From Thiobacillus sp. SCUT-2 (GTDB lineage: Bacteria > Pseudomonadota > Gammaproteobacteria > Burkholderiales > Thiobacillaceae): a DNA stretch of 64,000 bases. A program made the position numbers and the translations under genes. The stretch's first letter is position 1; the number at the start of each line of letters is the position of its first letter. The notes under the pieces are model-generated. The model was not told the origin of the DNA. It searched no databases and worked only from the letters and a program-made list of their open reading frames with translations. Below are positions 9,532 to 20,500 of the stretch, piece after piece. Location: positions 1,550,001 through 1,614,000 of the forward strand of contig NZ_CP141769.1 of assembly GCF_035621355.1 (NCBI RefSeq), given 5' to 3'.

Positions 9532-11885
9532 CAGGCCGGCTCCGCCGTGATCGGGCCGAACATCGGCCCCAGCCCCGCCGTCAGCGGATGACCGCTCGGC
9601 ACGCGGATGCAGTTGTCGGGCAGGAGGTCGTCACGCTGCACCTTCAGCGTCAGCGCCGACGCGGTCTGCCGCACCGAGACGCGGCCATTTTCCGCAAGCC
9701 CCAGCTTCGCGATCAGCCGGCTGTGCATGCGCGCGACCGGCAGCGCGGCGTCCAGCGTCAGTTGCAGCGACGGCGAACGGCGGACCACGGCGTCGGTCTG
9801 GTAGATCGGCACCTCGGCGACGCGCTCGAGGCCGTCGTGCGGCTGCGGCGGCGTCAACGCCGTGGCGTCGACCTCGTTGTTGAGGAAGGCCTGCACGCTG
9901 CCCGTCGGCGTCTCGCCCAGCGCCTCGCGCAGCACTTCCTGGGAGTCGTTGTGGTCGAAGCCGGCCAGGCCCAGCAGGTTGCCCAGCACGCGCAGCACCT
10001 TCCAGGCCGGACGCGTCTCGCCGAGCGGCTTCACCACGGCGGAAAAGCTCTGCACCCGGCCTTCGGTGTTGACGAAGGTGCCCGAAGTCTCGGTCCACGG
10101 CGCAATCGGCAGCAGCACGTCGGCGTAGTCGAGCGACTTGCCCTTGTAGGGCGACATCACCACGACGAAGTCGGCGGCGTTGATGCTCGCCATCGCGGTC
10201 ACCGGGTCGTGCGTATCGAGCTCCGCCTCCACCCCCAGAAGCAGGTAGGCCGACAGTGGCCGCGCCAGCATCTGCTGCGCGTTCAGCCCGCGTATCGCCG
10301 GCTGGCCGAGCGCGCCGCGATGCGGCACCGCCCCCACCGCCGACGCGCCGACGCTGTTGGCCGCCTCGCCCAGCACGCCGAAGCTCGCGCCGGCGAGTTT
10401 CGCGACTTCCTGCGCGAGCGCATGGATCTGCGCGTAGGTCGGATGGTGCTGTGCCATGTTGCCGAGGAAGACGGCGCGGGTCTCGCCGCCGGAAATGCTG
10501 GCGGCCATCTTCTTCGCGATGTCGTCGGCGACGCCGTGCGCGGCGATCGCCGGCACCGGCACGGCCTTCAGTTCGGCCAGTGCGACGCACACGCCAGCCA
10601 GCGCCGCGGCGAGCTGCGACGGCGCGACGATGCGCTTGGCGTGCACCTTGCCGAGAAATTCGTCCTCGGCCGCGTTGATCAGGTTGAGCTCGCCGTACCA
10701 GCGCACCGATTCGCGGATGCGGTGCGCCATCAGCGGGTGATCCTTGCGCAGGTTCGAGCCGACCACCAGCATGCGGTTCAGGCGCGACATGTAGGTGACC
10801 GGCATGCCGAGCCAGAAGCCGCCGCGCGCCTTGTCGTCGAGGCTGAAGTCGGACCAGCGCAGGCGATGGTCGACGTTGCCGCTCCCCATGCCGCGCATCA
10901 GCTTCTGCAGCAGGTAGAGCTCCTCCGCCGGGCGGTAGGGCGTCGACAGCGCGCCGATCCGGTCCGGGGCAATCGCCTTCAGCCGCTCGGCGACATGTTC
11001 GAGTGCCTGCTGCCACGTCGTCTCGACCCACTGGCCGTCATGCTTGACCATCGGCTGCGCGAGTCGCTCGGCGGTATTGAGGCCCTCGTAGGAGAAGCGG
11101 TCGCGATCGGCGAGCCAGCACTCGTTGACGTCCTCGTTCTCGCGCGGCACGACGCGCATCACCTTGTTTCCCTTGACGTGGACCTCGAGGTTGGAGCCCA
11201 GGCTGTCGTGCGGGCTGATCGACGGCCGCCGCGACAGTTCCCAGCTGCGCGCGGTGTAGCGGAAGGGCTTGCTGGTCAGCGCGCCCACCGGGCACAGATC
11301 GATGACGTTGCCGGAGATCTCGGACGCGACCTGGGTTTCCAGGAAGGGCATCACCTCGGTGTGCTCGCCGCGCCCGGCCATGCCGAGTTCCATGATGCCG
11401 GCGATCTCCTGCCCGAAGCGCACGCAGCGGCTGCAGTGGATGCAGCGCGTCATGTCGGTCGCGATCAGCGGCCCGAGGTTCTTCTCGATCACCACGCGCT
11501 TCACTTCCTGATAGCGCGACGCCGAGCCGCCGTAGCCGACGGCAAGATCCTGCAATGTGCACTCGCCGCCCTGGTCGCAGATCGGACAGTCGAGCGGATG
11601 ATTGATCAGCAGGAACTCCATCACCGCCTTCTGCGCATTGATCGCGTATTCGGAGCGGGTATGGACCTTCATCCCGTCGGTGACCGGCGTCGCGCAGGCC
11701 GGCAGCGGCTTCGGCGCCTTCTCCACCTGCACGAGACACATGCGGCAGTTGGCTGCGATGGACAGCTTCTTGTGGTAGCAGAAATGCGGGATCGTGATGC
11801 CGAGCTGGTTGGCGGCGTCCATGATGGTCTTGCCGCTCTCGACCTGGAGCGACTTGCCGTCGATTTCGATGTTCAGGGTCGCCAT
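9531..11885 (-). CDS. nuoG: NADH-quinone oxidoreductase subunit G
   Basis: A 784-residue iron-sulfur subunit of the NADH dehydrogenase module. The N-terminal [2Fe-2S] domain (residues ~1-80) has [20 protein letters not shown]. The next cluster site is the His/Cys motif [20 protein letters not shown], and N4/N5-type Cys pairs appear in [19 protein letters not shown] large molybdopterin-oxidoreductase-like domain without a catalytic metal site follows (~220-784). The start at 11885 ([20 protein letters not shown]) was chosen because upstream residues in this frame are Arg/Ser-rich shadow of nuoF. It begins 4 bp after the nuoF stop. Confidence 0.98.
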   Translation of the reverse strand: MATLNIEIDGKSLQVESGKTIMDAANQLGITIPHFCYHKKLSIAANCRMCLVQVEKAPKPLPACATPVTDGMKVHTRSEYAINAQKAVMEFLLINHPLDCPICDQGGECTLQDLAVGYGGSASRYQEVKRVVIEKNLGPLIATDMTRCIHCSRCVRFGQEIAGIMELGMAGRGEHTEVMPFLETQVASEISGNVIDLCPVGALTSKPFRYTARSWELSRRPSISPHDSLGSNLEVHVKGNKVMRVVPRENEDVNECWLADRDRFSYEGLNTAERLAQPMVKHDGQWVETTWQQALEHVAERLKAIAPDRIGALSTPYRPAEELYLLQKLMRGMGSGNVDHRLRWSDFSLDDKARGGFWLGMPVTYMSRLNRMLVVGSNLRKDHPLMAHRIRESVRWYGELNLINAAEDEFLGKVHAKRIVAPSQLAAALAGVCVALAELKAVPVPAIAAHGVADDIAKKMAASISGGETRAVFLGNMAQHHPTYAQIHALAQEVAKLAGASFGVLGEAANSVGASAVGAVPHRGALGQPAIRGLNAQQMLARPLSAYLLLGVEAELDTHDPVTAMASINAADFVVVMSPYKGKSLDYADVLLPIAPWTETSGTFVNTEGRVQSFSAVVKPLGETRPAWKVLRVLGNLLGLAGFDHNDSQEVLREALGETPTGSVQAFLNNEVDATALTPPQPHDGLERVAEVPIYQTDAVVRRSPSLQLTLDAALPVARMHSRLIAKLGLAENGRVSVRQTASALTLKVQRDDLLPDNCIRVPSGHPLTAGLGPMFGPITAEPA

Positions 11886-11889
11886 CCGG

Positions 11890-13170
11890 TTACACCATGC
11901 AGCGCTTGTGTTCGACGTGGTACGCGAACTCGTTGCCGAAATGTTTGAGAAAGCTCTGCACCGGCATCGCCGCGGCGTCGCCCAGTGCGCAGATGGTGTG
12001 GCCGCCGATGTGGCTCGCCACGCTGTTGAGCAGCTCGAGGTCTTCCGGCCTGCCCTCCCCGTGCTCGATCCGGTGGATGATGCGGTACATCCAGCCGGTT
12101 CCCTCGCGGCACGGCGTGCACTGGCCGCACGATTCCTCGAAGTAGAAGTACGACAGCCGCTCGAGCGCACGCACCATGCACACCGTCTCGTCCATCACGA
12201 TCACCGCGCCGGAACCGAGCATCGAACCTGCCTTGGCGATGGAGTCGAAATCCATGGTGCAGTCCATCATGACGCTGCCGGGCAGCACGGGCGCCGACGA
12301 ACCGCCCGGAATCACGGCCTTGAGCTTGTGGCCGTTGCGCACCCCGCCCGCCATGTCCAGCAGTTCGGAGAATGGCGTACCGAGCGGCACCTCGTAGTTG
12401 CCCGGCTTGTTGACATGGCCCGAGACCGAGAACAGCTTGGGCCCGCCGTTGTTCGGCTTGCCGAGCTCGAGGAAGGCCTGGCCACCGTGCTGCACGATCC
12501 AGGGCACCGAAGCCAGCGTCTCGGTGTTGTTGATCGTGGTCGGCTTGCCGTAGAGGCCGAAGCTTGCCGGGAAAGGCGGCTTGAAGCGCGGCTGCCCCTT
12601 CTTGCCCTCGATCGATTCGAGCAGCGCGGTCTCCTCGCCGCAGATGTAGGCGCCATAGCCGTGGTGCGCGTGCAGCTGGAAGCTGAAGTCGGTGCCGAAG
12701 AGATGGTCGCCGAGGTAGCCCGCCTCACGCGCCTCCGCGAGCGCGCGCTCGAAGACCTCGTAGATCTCGAAGATCTCGCCATGGATGTAGTTGTAGCCCA
12801 CCTTCGCGCCCAGCACGTAGCCGGCGATCGCCATGCCCTCGATCAGCTGGTGCGGGTTGTAGCGCAGGATGTCGCGGTCCTTGAACGTGCCCGGCTCGCC
12901 CTCGTCGCTGTTGCAGACGATGTACTTGTCGCCGGGGAAGGCGCGCGGCATGAAGCTCCACTTGAGTCCGGTCGGGAAGCCCGCGCCGCCGCGCCCGCGC
13001 AGGGCGCTGGTCTTCAGCTCGGCGATGATGGCGTCGCCCGGGACCTGCTCGGTGACGACGCGGCGCAGTGCCTGATAGCCGCCATTCGCGACATAGGTCG
13101 CCAGCGACGCCGGGTCGTCGAGCGCCTGGGTCCAGCTGCAGACCTGGTGGGTGGGCGTCAGCAGGCTCAT
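11890..13170 (-). CDS. nuoF: NADH-quinone oxidoreductase subunit F
   Basis: A 426-residue subunit that binds NADH, FMN and the N3 [4Fe-4S] cluster, the entry point of electrons into complex I. The nucleotide/FMN fold shows [17 protein letters not shown] near residue 60-75 and [20 protein letters not shown] near 175-195. The cluster motif is [18 protein letters not shown], with a further Cys in [15 protein letters not shown]. The start at 13170 ([13 protein letters not shown]) overlaps the nuoE stop by ATGA; the longer open frame upstream is antisense-like shadow of nuoE and was rejected. Confidence 0.98.
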   Translation of the reverse strand: MSLLTPTHQVCSWTQALDDPASLATYVANGGYQALRRVVTEQVPGDAIIAELKTSALRGRGGAGFPTGLKWSFMPRAFPGDKYIVCNSDEGEPGTFKDRDILRYNPHQLIEGMAIAGYVLGAKVGYNYIHGEIFEIYEVFERALAEAREAGYLGDHLFGTDFSFQLHAHHGYGAYICGEETALLESIEGKKGQPRFKPPFPASFGLYGKPTTINNTETLASVPWIVQHGGQAFLELGKPNNGGPKLFSVSGHVNKPGNYEVPLGTPFSELLDMAGGVRNGHKLKAVIPGGSSAPVLPGSVMMDCTMDFDSIAKAGSMLGSGAVIVMDETVCMVRALERLSYFYFEESCGQCTPCREGTGWMYRIIHRIEHGEGRPEDLELLNSVASHIGGHTICALGDAAAMPVQSFLKHFGNEFAYHVEHKRCMV

Positions 13171-13640
13171 TCCATCTTGTCCAGCAACTCGTCCACCTTC
13201 TCGGGCGTGAGATGGGTATGCATCTTGTGGTTGTTGTGCAGGCACATCGGCGCATCGCCGCAGGCGCCCATGCACTCGCCCTCCCTCAGCGTGTAGCGGC
13301 CGTCCTCGGTGGTCTCCCCGAAGCCGATGCCGAGCTTCTGCTTCAGATGTTCGGCGATCTCGTTCGCCCCCATCAGCACGCACGGCAGGTTGGTGCACAC
13401 GGTAATCTTGTGACGACCACCCGGCCGGGTATCGTACATGTTGTAGAAGGTCGCGACCTCGTAGGCGGCGATCGCCGGCATCTCGAGATACTCGGCGACG
13501 AACTCGATCAGCTCGGGTCTGAGCCAGCCCTGCTCGGCCTGCGCGATGCGCAGCGCGCTCATCACGGCCGACTGCTTCTGGCCGGCGGGATACTTGGCGA
13601 CTTCGGCGTCGATCGCCGCGAGCGATTCCTGTGACAGCAT
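13167..13640 (-). CDS. nuoE: NADH-quinone oxidoreductase subunit E
   Basis: A 157-residue thioredoxin-fold subunit carrying the N1a [2Fe-2S] cluster. The four ligands are CTNLPC (Cys-x4-Cys) and the later [11 protein letters not shown] (Cys-x3-Cys). The N-terminal helical part contains the usual [17 protein letters not shown] stretch. Start at 13640 ([14 protein letters not shown]) overlaps the nuoD stop by one base (TGATG) and gives the standard family length. Confidence 0.98.
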   Translation of the reverse strand: MLSQESLAAIDAEVAKYPAGQKQSAVMSALRIAQAEQGWLRPELIEFVAEYLEMPAIAAYEVATFYNMYDTRPGGRHKITVCTNLPCVLMGANEIAEHLKQKLGIGFGETTEDGRYTLREGECMGACGDAPMCLHNNHKMHTHLTPEKVDELLDKME

Positions 13641-14893
13641 CAGCGGTCGATCTCCCCGAAAACGATGTCCTGCGTACCGATGATGGCGACGACGTCGGCG
13701 ATCATGTGGCCGCGCGACATCTCGTCGAGCGCGGCAAGATGAGCGTAGCCCGGCGCGCGGATCTTCAGACGATACGGCTTGTTGGCGCCATCCGACACCA
13801 GGTAGATGCCGAACTCGCCCTTGGGATGTTCCACCGCCGCGTAGGCTTCGCCGGCCGGCACGTGCATGCCCTCGGTGAAGAGCTTGAAATGGTGGATCAG
13901 TTCTTCCATGTTCTGCTTCATCGACAGGCGGTCGGGCGGCGCCACCTTGTGATTGTCGACGATGACTGGGCCCGAGTTCCTGCGCAGCCAGTCGACGCAC
14001 TGCTTGACGATGCGGTTGGACTGCCGCATTTCCTCGATCCGAACCAGATAGCGGTCGTAGCAGTCGCCGTTGGTGCCGACCGGTATGTCGAAGTCCATGC
14101 GGTCGTAGACCTCGTAGGGCTGCTTTTTCCTGAGGTCCCATTCGACGCCGGAACCACGCAGCATGGGACCGGTGAAGCCGAGCGCCTTGGCGCGCTCGGG
14201 CGAAACGACGCCGATACCGACGGTGCGCTGCTTCCAGATGCGGTTGTCGGTGAGCAGCGTCTCGTACTCGTCGACGTAGGTCGGGAAACGCTGGGTGAAG
14301 TCCTCGATGAAGTCGAGCAGCGAACCCTGGCGGTTGGCGTTCATCGACTTCAGCGTGGCCTCGTTGCGGGTGTGCTGCGCCGCATACTGCGGCATCGTGT
14401 CGGGCAGGTCGCGGTAGACGCCACCGGGACGATAGTAGGCCGCATGCATGCGCGCGCCCGACACCGCCTCGTAGCAGTCCATCAGGTCCTCGCGCTCGCG
14501 GAAGGCGTAGAGGAAGACCGTCATCGCGCCGACGTCGAGTGCGTGCGCGCCGAGCCACAGCAGGTGGTTGAGGATGCGCGTGATCTCGTCGAACATCACG
14601 CGGATGTACTGCGCCCGCTCCGGCACCTCGATGCCGAGCAGCTTCTCGATCGCCATCACGTAGGCATGTTCGTTGACCATCATCGACACGTAGTCGAGGC
14701 GGTCCATGTAGGGCACCGACTGGATGAAGGTCTTGTGCTCGGCAAGCTTCTCGGTCGCGCGGTGCAACAGGCCGATGTGCGGGTCCGCGCGCTGGATCAC
14801 CTCGCCGTCGAGTTCCAGCACCAGGCGCAGCACGCCATGCGCGGCCGGATGCTGCGGGCCGAAGTTCATCGTGTAATTGCGGATCTCGGCCAT
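13640..14893 (-). CDS. nuoD: NADH-quinone oxidoreductase subunit D
   Basis: A 417-residue subunit (49-kDa homologue) that forms the quinone-reduction site together with NuoB. Conserved landmarks include the N-terminal [16 protein letters not shown] motif with the quinone-site histidine, the [19 protein letters not shown] segment, and the C-terminal [18 protein letters not shown] ending. It is separate from NuoC, unlike the fused NuoCD of enterobacteria. Its start overlaps the nuoC stop by one base. Confidence 0.98.
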   Translation of the reverse strand: MAEIRNYTMNFGPQHPAAHGVLRLVLELDGEVIQRADPHIGLLHRATEKLAEHKTFIQSVPYMDRLDYVSMMVNEHAYVMAIEKLLGIEVPERAQYIRVMFDEITRILNHLLWLGAHALDVGAMTVFLYAFREREDLMDCYEAVSGARMHAAYYRPGGVYRDLPDTMPQYAAQHTRNEATLKSMNANRQGSLLDFIEDFTQRFPTYVDEYETLLTDNRIWKQRTVGIGVVSPERAKALGFTGPMLRGSGVEWDLRKKQPYEVYDRMDFDIPVGTNGDCYDRYLVRIEEMRQSNRIVKQCVDWLRRNSGPVIVDNHKVAPPDRLSMKQNMEELIHHFKLFTEGMHVPAGEAYAAVEHPKGEFGIYLVSDGANKPYRLKIRAPGYAHLAALDEMSRGHMIADVVAIIGTQDIVFGEIDR

Positions 14894-15492
14894 CAGCGTC
14901 CTTCCCCGTAGCTTTCGTCCCGCACGATGCGCGGGGTGATCTCGCGCGGCTCGATCGACACCGGCTGGTAGATCACGCGTTGCTGCGTCGGGTCGTAGCG
15001 CATCTCGACGTGGCCGGACAGCGGAAAATCCTTGCGGAACGGATGGCCGATGAAGCCGTAGTCGGTCAGGATACGGCGCAGGTCCGGATGCCCCTCGAAC
15101 ACGATGCCGAAGAGATCGAACGCCTCCCGCTCGTACCAGTTGGCGGAGGGCCAGAGCTCCGTCACCGACGCCACCACCGGCAGATCGTCGTCAGGGCAGA
15201 AAGCCCGCACGCGCACGCGCTGGTTGTGCGCAATCGAAAGCAGATGCACGACGACCGCGAAACGGGACCCTTCCCACGCACCGTCGCCATAGTCGGCGTA
15301 GTCCATCCCGCACAGGTCGAGCAGTTGTTCGAAGCGGCAGTCTGGATGGTCGCGCAGCGTGCGCATCGCCGATGCGTACGCTTCGGCCTTGACGACCAGC
15401 GTCACTTCGCCCAGCCGGACGAACGCGTGGACAAGCGCCTCGCCAAGCAGCGTTTCCAGCGACGACAAGAGGGATTCCACGGACTGCGGCAT
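14893..15492 (-). CDS. nuoC: NADH-quinone oxidoreductase subunit C
   Basis: A 199-residue peripheral-arm subunit (30-kDa homologue) of complex I. The family signature is in the C-terminal half: [20 protein letters not shown] followed by [20 protein letters not shown]. The stand-alone form with separate NuoD is normal for betaproteobacteria. It starts at 15492 ([18 protein letters not shown]), 6 bp after the nuoB stop. Confidence 0.98.
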   Translation of the reverse strand: MPQSVESLLSSLETLLGEALVHAFVRLGEVTLVVKAEAYASAMRTLRDHPDCRFEQLLDLCGMDYADYGDGAWEGSRFAVVVHLLSIAHNQRVRVRAFCPDDDLPVVASVTELWPSANWYEREAFDLFGIVFEGHPDLRRILTDYGFIGHPFRKDFPLSGHVEMRYDPTQQRVIYQPVSIEPREITPRIVRDESYGEGR

Positions 15493-15498
15493 GAGCGT

Positions 15499-15975
15499 TC
15501 AGCGGGCGATGGTGTTGGTTCGCTTGATCTTGTTCTGCAGCTGGATGATGCCGAACAGCAGGGCCTCCGCGGTCGGCGGGCAGCCGGGAACGTAGATGTC
15601 GACGGGCACGATGCGGTCGCAGCCGCGCACCACCGAGTAGGAATAATGGTAATAGCCGCCGCCGTTGGCGCACGAGCCCATCGAGATCACCCAGCGCGGC
15701 TCCGCCATCTGGTCGTAAACCTTGCGCAGGGCCGGCGCCATCTTGTTGCATAGCGTGCCCGCAACGATCATGACGTCCGACTGGCGCGGGCTCGGACGAA
15801 ACACGATGCCGAAGCGATCGAGATCGTAGCGCGACGCACCGGCCTGCATCATCTCGACGGCGCAGCATGCCAGGCCGAACGTCATCGGCCACATCGAGCC
15901 GGTGCGCATGTAATTGATGAGCTGATCGGCCTTGGTCGTGACGAATCCCTGCTCGAGGACACCTTCAATGCTCAT
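15499..15975 (-). CDS. nuoB: NADH-quinone oxidoreductase subunit B
   Basis: A 158-residue subunit (PSST homologue) that binds cluster N2, the direct electron donor to quinone. The unusual tandem cysteines CCAVEMM are present, with further ligands in [20 protein letters not shown] and [13 protein letters not shown] chose the ATG at 15975 ([19 protein letters not shown]), which gives the usual length and lies 4 bp after the nuoA stop; an upstream in-frame GTG at 15999 would overlap nuoA and add MRSSGNDG only. Confidence 0.98.
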   Translation of the reverse strand: MSIEGVLEQGFVTTKADQLINYMRTGSMWPMTFGLACCAVEMMQAGASRYDLDRFGIVFRPSPRQSDVMIVAGTLCNKMAPALRKVYDQMAEPRWVISMGSCANGGGYYHYSYSVVRGCDRIVPVDIYVPGCPPTAEALLFGIIQLQNKIKRTNTIAR

Positions 15976-15979
15976 GCCG

Positions 15980-16336
15980 TCATTCCCACTCGAGCGCACC
16001 CTTCATCCACTCGTAGATGAACCCGACGACGAGGATGCCCAGGAACACGAGCATGGCGATGAAACCCGCGAGGCCGATCTCCTCGAGCACGATCGCCCAC
16101 GGAAACAGGAACGCGATCTCGAGATCGAACAGGATGAACAGAATGGCGACCAGGTAGTAGCGCACATCGAACCGCATGCGCGCATCCTCGAATGCCTCGA
16201 AGCCGCACTCGTAGGGAGAGAGCTTTTCGCTGTCGGGGCGATGCGGCGCCAGAATTCCCCCTGCAACGATCGGCCCGATGCCGAAAGCCAAGCCAACCAG
16301 AATGAACAGCAGAATGGGGAGGTAGTTCTCCAGCAC
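15980..16336 (-). CDS. nuoA: NADH-quinone oxidoreductase subunit A
   Basis: A 118-residue membrane subunit (ND3) with three predicted TM helices. The conserved cytoplasmic loop appears as [20 protein letters not shown], carrying the Cys that changes accessibility between active and resting states in other complexes. The third-helix region [17 protein letters not shown] also matches. It is the first gene of the 14-gene nuo operon; a sigma70-like promoter is located 46-75 bp upstream. Confidence 0.98.
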   Translation of the reverse strand: MLENYLPILLFILVGLAFGIGPIVAGGILAPHRPDSEKLSPYECGFEAFEDARMRFDVRYYLVAILFILFDLEIAFLFPWAIVLEEIGLAGFIAMLVFLGILVVGFIYEWMKGALEWE

Positions 16337-16381
16337 CGGGGCCTCCGACTTTGCCTGTGCCAGGCGTTTAATTGTGAGTCG

Positions 16382-16411
16382 AGTGTATTAGTGCGGAGCG
16401 CCGCCTGTCAA
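16382..16411 (-). promoter_or_regulatory. sigma70-type promoter of the nuo operon
   Basis: On the minus strand a perfect -35 box TTGACA (16406-16411) is followed by an 18-bp spacer and a -10-like TACACT (16382-16387). It lies 46-75 bp upstream of nuoA in the 155-bp gap after tRNA-Leu. No other gene could use it in this orientation. Confidence 0.6.
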
Positions 16412-16451
16412 GGCGAAAAAGCGGTATTTTTGTCTTATTAATCAGTGACTT

Positions 16452-16475
16452 ATTCAATAGCTAACACTAATGAAT
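16452..16475 (-). terminator. AT-rich imperfect hairpin after tRNA-Leu
   Basis: The sequence attcaatag / ctaatgaat forms a 9-bp inverted repeat with one mismatch and a 6-nt loop, 16 bp downstream of the tRNA 3' end. It is AT-rich and lacks a clear T-run, so it is a weak candidate for the end of the secG-tRNA transcript. Confidence 0.25.
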
Positions 16476-16491
16476 CAATCAGGAAATTTGA

Positions 16492-16576
16492 TGGTGCCGA
16501 CGGCGAGACTCGAACTCGCACGACCTAGGTCACTACCCCCTCAAGATAGCGTGTCTACCAATTCCACCACGTCGGC
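16492..16576 (-). tRNA. tRNA-Leu (GAG)
   Basis: On the minus strand an 85-nt class II tRNA begins GCCGACG and ends with matching CGTCGGC, discriminator A and encoded CCA. The D-arm reads TGGTGGAATTGGTAGACACG, the anticodon stem CTATC/GGTAG (one T-G pair) encloses loop TTGAGGG with anticodon GAG, a short variable arm GTGACCTAGGTCGTG follows, and the T-loop is GTTCGAGTC. It lies 33 bp after secG and is probably co-transcribed with it; this tRNA between secG and nuoA is a common betaproteobacterial arrangement. Confidence 0.96.
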
Positions 16577-16609
16577 CATTGGGCTTGCGCCCGGATGGGT
16601 ACTTCAGAG

Positions 16610-16960
16610 TTACTTCGGGATCTCTCCCGCTTTCGAGCCCGGCCCTTGGGCCGGGACTTGCGCCGGTGCTGCAGGCTGCGCTGCAGGTGCCGGCACCGCC
16701 GCACGCTCAAGCACGCTCGTCGGCTTGTGCTGCTGGAGCCCGAAATAGGCCAGTCCCAGGCTGGTCAGGAAAAACAGCCCTGCCAGCACGGCCGTGCTGC
16801 GGCTCAGGAAATTGGCCGAACCGCTCGCCCCGAACAGGCTGCCTGCCGAACCGCTGCCGAATGCCGCACCCATGTCCGCCCCCTTGCCATGCTGCAGCAG
16901 CACCAGCGCAATCAGCGCGATGGCAACGAGAACGTGAACGATCCAGACCAGAGTTTCCAT
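16610..16960 (-). CDS. secG: preprotein translocase subunit SecG
   Basis: A 116-residue SecYEG accessory subunit. Two TM helices (about residues 2-22 and 52-72) flank the conserved cytosolic loop LLQHGKGADMGAAFGSG, and the second helix follows GASGSANFLSRSTAVLAGLF. The C-terminal ~35 residues are Ala/Pro-rich and low in complexity, common in this group. The start METLVWIVHVLVAIAL at 16960 gives the usual N-terminus; the longer frame would add MPRKHQL. It follows tpiA (24 bp) and precedes tRNA-Leu. Confidence 0.96.
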   Translation of the reverse strand: METLVWIVHVLVAIALIALVLLQHGKGADMGAAFGSGSAGSLFGASGSANFLSRSTAVLAGLFFLTSLGLAYFGLQQHKPTSVLERAAVPAPAAQPAAPAQVPAQGPGSKAGEIPK

Positions 16961-16984
16961 GAGTTGATGCTTGCGGGGCAATGC

Positions 16985-17731
16985 CTATCGAGCGGCTGCG
17001 CGGCAGATGGCGATGAACTCGTCGGCAACCAGGGAGGCCCCGCCGATCAGTCCGCCATCGATATCCGGCTGAGCCATCAATTCTGCCGCATTCGCGGCTT
17101 TTACGCTACCCCCGTATTGAATGACGAGGCCATCGGCGACGGCACCGTCGAGCGCTGCGATCTTGCCACGGATGAATGCATGCACGGCCTGCGCCTGCTC
17201 CGGGGTTGCCGTCTTGCCGGTGCCGATCGCCCAGACCGGCTCGTAGGCCACCACGGCCTTGCCCAGCGACCCCACGCCGGCGGCCTGGATCACGGCGTCG
17301 AGCTGGCGCGCGACGACGGCTTCGGTCACGCCGGATTCGCGCTCCTGCAGCGATTCGCCGACGCACAGGATCGGCGTCAGGCCGGCCGCCTGTGCCGCCA
17401 TGTATTTCTTCGCCACGATCTCGTCGCGCTCGCCGTACAGGCTGCGGCGCTCGGAGTGCCCGACGATGACGTACTTGCAGCCGAAATCGAGCAGCATCGC
17501 GGCCGACACCTCGCCGGTGAACGCACCCTTGGGTTGCTCGGACAGATTCTGCGCACCCCAGGCGATCGACGAGCCCGCAAGCGCGGCCTGCGCCTGCGCA
17601 AGATAGGGGAACGGCACGCACACGGCGGCCTCGATTCCGGCGAGGGCGGGTTTGATGGCGGCCAGCAGCGCGGCATTTTCTGCGAGGCTGCCGTGCATTT
17701 TCCAGTTACCGGCTACGAGCTTCTTGCGCAT
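16985..17731 (-). CDS. tpiA: triosephosphate isomerase
   Basis: A 248-residue TIM-barrel enzyme that interconverts dihydroxyacetone phosphate and glyceraldehyde 3-phosphate. The N-terminal lysine is in AGNWKMHGS, the electrophilic histidine in [14 protein letters not shown], and the catalytic glutamate in [14 protein letters not shown] with the mobile loop directly after. The phosphate-binding end [16 protein letters not shown] is present. Length is standard. It lies between pstB and secG, as in related bacteria where glmM or pst genes precede tpiA-secG. Confidence 0.98.
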   Translation of the reverse strand: MRKKLVAGNWKMHGSLAENAALLAAIKPALAGIEAAVCVPFPYLAQAQAALAGSSIAWGAQNLSEQPKGAFTGEVSAAMLLDFGCKYVIVGHSERRSLYGERDEIVAKKYMAAQAAGLTPILCVGESLQERESGVTEAVVARQLDAVIQAAGVGSLGKAVVAYEPVWAIGTGKTATPEQAQAVHAFIRGKIAALDGAVADGLVIQYGGSVKAANAAELMAQPDIDGGLIGGASLVADEFIAICRAAAR

Positions 17732-17795
17732 GGGAGTCTGCCAAAGAAAAGTGCGCGATAGTAAGCGCTGAGCGCGCCCCGGTCAACCGCTGCGG

Positions 17796-18578
17796 TCAGC
17801 CGAAGCGCCCCGTGATGTAGTCTTCGGTCTGCTTCTTGGCGGGCCGCATGAAGATGGTGCCGGTCTCGTTGAACTCGACCAGCTCGCCCATGTACATGAA
17901 TGCCGTGTAGTCGGAGATCCGCGCGGCCTGCTGCATGTTGTGCGTGACGATGGCGATGGTGTAGTCGCTCTTCAATTCGTTGATGAGCTCCTCGACCTTG
18001 GCAGTGGAAATCGGGTCGAGCGCCGAGGTCGGCTCGTCGAGCAGGACGATTTCCGGCTTCACCGCCACGGCCCGGGCGATGCACAGGCGCTGCTGCTGGC
18101 CGCCCGAGAGCGACAGGCCGCTCTTGTTCAGCTTGTCCTTCACTTCGCCCCACAGCGCGGCCTTCTTCAAGGCCCATTCGACGCGGTCGTCCATCGCGCT
18201 CTTCGACATGCGCTCGTAGAGCCGGACGCCGAAGGCGATGTTTTCGTAGATCGTCATCGGGAAAGGCGTCGGCTTCTGGAACACCATGCCGATCTTGGCT
18301 CGCACGAGGTTCACGTCCTGGCTCTTGTCGAGCAGGTTCTTGCCATGGAACAGGATCTCGCCCTCGGCACGCTGCCCCGGATAGAGGTCGTACATGCGGT
18401 TGAAGGTGCGCAGCAATGTCGATTTGCCGCAACCCGACGGGCCGATGAAGGCGGTCACCTTCTTGTGGGCAATGTCGAGATTGACCTTGCTGAGGCCCTT
18501 GAATTCCCCGTAGTAGAAGTCCAGGTTGCGGACTTGCAGTGCGACGTTCTCGCCGGGTGGCAGGGTTCGTTCAGACAT
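17796..18578 (-). CDS. pstB: phosphate ABC transporter ATP-binding protein PstB
   Basis: A 260-residue ABC ATPase that powers high-affinity phosphate uptake. Walker A is GPSGCGKST, the Q-loop lies at [11 protein letters not shown], the signature is [14 protein letters not shown] and Walker B ends [12 protein letters not shown], with the H-loop in [16 protein letters not shown]. Length is normal (about 260). It is the last gene of pstSCAB: phoU, the regulator often found directly downstream, is absent and tpiA follows instead. Confidence 0.98.
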   Translation of the reverse strand: MSERTLPPGENVALQVRNLDFYYGEFKGLSKVNLDIAHKKVTAFIGPSGCGKSTLLRTFNRMYDLYPGQRAEGEILFHGKNLLDKSQDVNLVRAKIGMVFQKPTPFPMTIYENIAFGVRLYERMSKSAMDDRVEWALKKAALWGEVKDKLNKSGLSLSGGQQQRLCIARAVAVKPEIVLLDEPTSALDPISTAKVEELINELKSDYTIAIVTHNMQQAARISDYTAFMYMGELVEFNETGTIFMRPAKKQTEDYITGRFG

Positions 18579-18596
18579 CAGATCGCTCCGGAGAAA

Positions 18597-19442
18597 TTAA
18601 CGTTTGTCCTTGTTGCGGAAGACGACACGCACGCCGACATTGACCGCGAGCACCAGAAAGGCGATCAGCAGCGCCCCGCCCCAGGCCAGGTTGACCCAGT
18701 TGTCGAACGGGCTCAGCGCGAACTGGTAGATCACGACCGGCAGGTTGGCCATGGGCTTGGCCATGTTTGTGCTGAAGAACTGGTTGTTCAGCGCGGTGAA
18801 CAGCAGGGGGGCCGTTTCACCCGTAATGCGCGCCATCGCCAGCAGGACGCCGGTCACCACACCGGATTTGACCGCCCGCAACGTGACCTTCAGCGACACC
18901 TGCCAGCGCGGCGCACCGACGGCGAAGGCCGCTTCGCGGAGGCTGGTCGGCACCAGCTTCAGCATGTTCTCGGTGGTCCGCACCACGACGGGGATCGCGA
19001 TCAGCGACAGGGCCAGCGATCCCGCCCAGCCGGAGAAGCCGCCCGTCGTCGCGACAAACAGGGCGTAGACGAAGAGGCCGATGACGATCGACGGCGCGGA
19101 CAGCATGATGTCCGTCATGAAGCGGGTGAGGGACGCGAACTTCGACACGCGGCCGAATTCGGCGAGATAGATGCCCGCCAGAATGCCGACCGGCGTGGAA
19201 ATCAGCATCGAGAACAGCAGGATGAGACCGCTGCCGACGATGGCGTTGCGCAGTCCGCCGCCGTCCGAACTCGGTGCCGGGGTGTCCTGGGTGAAGAGAT
19301 CCCAGCTCAGCACGGCAAAGCCCTTCGAGAACAGCGTCCACAGGATCCACAGCAATGCCACCAGCCCCACGCTCATGGCGAGCATGGAAAGCGTGATGCC
19401 GATGCGGTTCCGCCAGAGCCGACGGGTATAGAGACTCATCAT
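18597..19442 (-). CDS. pstA: phosphate ABC transporter permease PstA
   Basis: A 281-residue inner-membrane permease with six predicted TM helices. The ABC-binding EAA loop is visible as LREAAFAVGAPRWQVSLKVT. The start is one of two adjacent ATGs (19442 or 19439, MMSLYTRRLWRNRIG); both give a normal N-terminus and lie 5 bp or so after the pstC stop. It forms the channel with PstC and is energised by PstB. Confidence 0.97.
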   Translation of the reverse strand: MMSLYTRRLWRNRIGITLSMLAMSVGLVALLWILWTLFSKGFAVLSWDLFTQDTPAPSSDGGGLRNAIVGSGLILLFSMLISTPVGILAGIYLAEFGRVSKFASLTRFMTDIMLSAPSIVIGLFVYALFVATTGGFSGWAGSLALSLIAIPVVVRTTENMLKLVPTSLREAAFAVGAPRWQVSLKVTLRAVKSGVVTGVLLAMARITGETAPLLFTALNNQFFSTNMAKPMANLPVVIYQFALSPFDNWVNLAWGGALLIAFLVLAVNVGVRVVFRNKDKR

Positions 19443-19447
19443 GTCGT

Positions 19448-20425
19448 TTACAGCCCTTCGGAACCCATGCTGCGGCTGATGAGCCAGCGCGAAATCGCAA
19501 GCACGACGAAGGTGATGACGAACAGCACCAGGCCCAACGCGAACAGCGACGAAATGTGCAGGCCCGGGTCGGCTTCGCCGAATTCGTTCGCCAGCGTCGA
19601 CGCGATCGACGTGCCTGGCGCAAACAGGCTGCCGGTGATGCGGTTGGCGTTGCCGATCACGAAGGTGACCGCCATCGTCTCGCCCAGGGCCCGCCCCAGG
19701 CCCAGCATGATGCCACCGATGACGCCGACGCGCGTGTAGGGCAGGACGATGTTGCGCACCACTTCCCACGTCGTGCAGCCGACGCCGTAGGCGGATTCCT
19801 TGAGCACGTGCGGCACGGTCTCGAACACATCCCGCATGACGGAGGCGATGAAGGGAATGATCATCAGCGCAAGAACGATGCTGGCTGCGAGAATGCCGAC
19901 GCCGATGGGCGGGCCGGCGAACCATCCGCCGATGACCGGTACTTCGCCCAGCCATTCCTGAAGAGGCGGCTGCACATGCTCGGAAAACAGTGGCGCGAAG
20001 ACGAACAGGCCCCAGATGCCGTAGACGATCGAAGGGATGCCGGCCAGCAGTTCGATCGCCGTTCCGAGGGGCCGGCGCAGCCACAGCGGGCAGGTCTCCG
20101 TGAGGAACAGGGCGATGCCGAAGCTGATCGGCACCGCCATCAGCAACGCCAGCACCGACGTGACGACGGTGCCGTAGATGGCCGCCAGCGCGCCGAACTG
20201 GTCGTCCGGCACGCTCCACACGTTGGTCCAGAGGAAAGCCGGTCCGAAGGTCTTGAGGCTGGGCCAGGCCTCGATCCCCAGCGACACGAGGATTCCGGCC
20301 AGCGCCGCGAGCACGACGAACGCGAAGAGCTGCGTGGAATGATGAAAGAACATGTCCTGCAACCGGAATTTTCGGACCTGCCTTGCATGCAGGTCGATTC
20401 CGGAAGGTGCGCTGGGCTCGCTCAC
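19448..20425 (-). CDS. pstC: phosphate ABC transporter permease PstC
   Basis: A 325-residue permease with six TM helices and the EAA-type loop [20 protein letters not shown]. The start is uncertain. The longest frame begins at an ATG (20512) that sits inside the perfect palindrome between pstS and pstC and encodes a poorly hydrophobic lead, so I prefer the GTG at 20425 ([16 protein letters not shown]). An internal ATG ([15 protein letters not shown]) would also give a complete TM1. It partners PstA in the membrane channel. Confidence 0.93.
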   Translation of the reverse strand: MSEPSAPSGIDLHARQVRKFRLQDMFFHHSTQLFAFVVLAALAGILVSLGIEAWPSLKTFGPAFLWTNVWSVPDDQFGALAAIYGTVVTSVLALLMAVPISFGIALFLTETCPLWLRRPLGTAIELLAGIPSIVYGIWGLFVFAPLFSEHVQPPLQEWLGEVPVIGGWFAGPPIGVGILAASIVLALMIIPFIASVMRDVFETVPHVLKESAYGVGCTTWEVVRNIVLPYTRVGVIGGIMLGLGRALGETMAVTFVIGNANRITGSLFAPGTSIASTLANEFGEADPGLHISSLFALGLVLFVITFVVLAISRWLISRSMGSEGL

Positions 20426-20500
20426 AATGGGATGCCTATGGGTTCGGTTCTTGATATCTGCTGAAACAGCCGCAGGAACGGCAGCCGCTTTAGCAGAAAG

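Noticed and set aside
9588-11948. A 786-codon plus-strand open frame
   Set aside because: It is antisense to nuoG and nuoF and shows no motif.
15976-15999. An earlier start of nuoB at 15999
   Set aside because: It would overlap nuoA by 20 bases and add eight non-conserved residues; the ATG at 15975 is the normal start.
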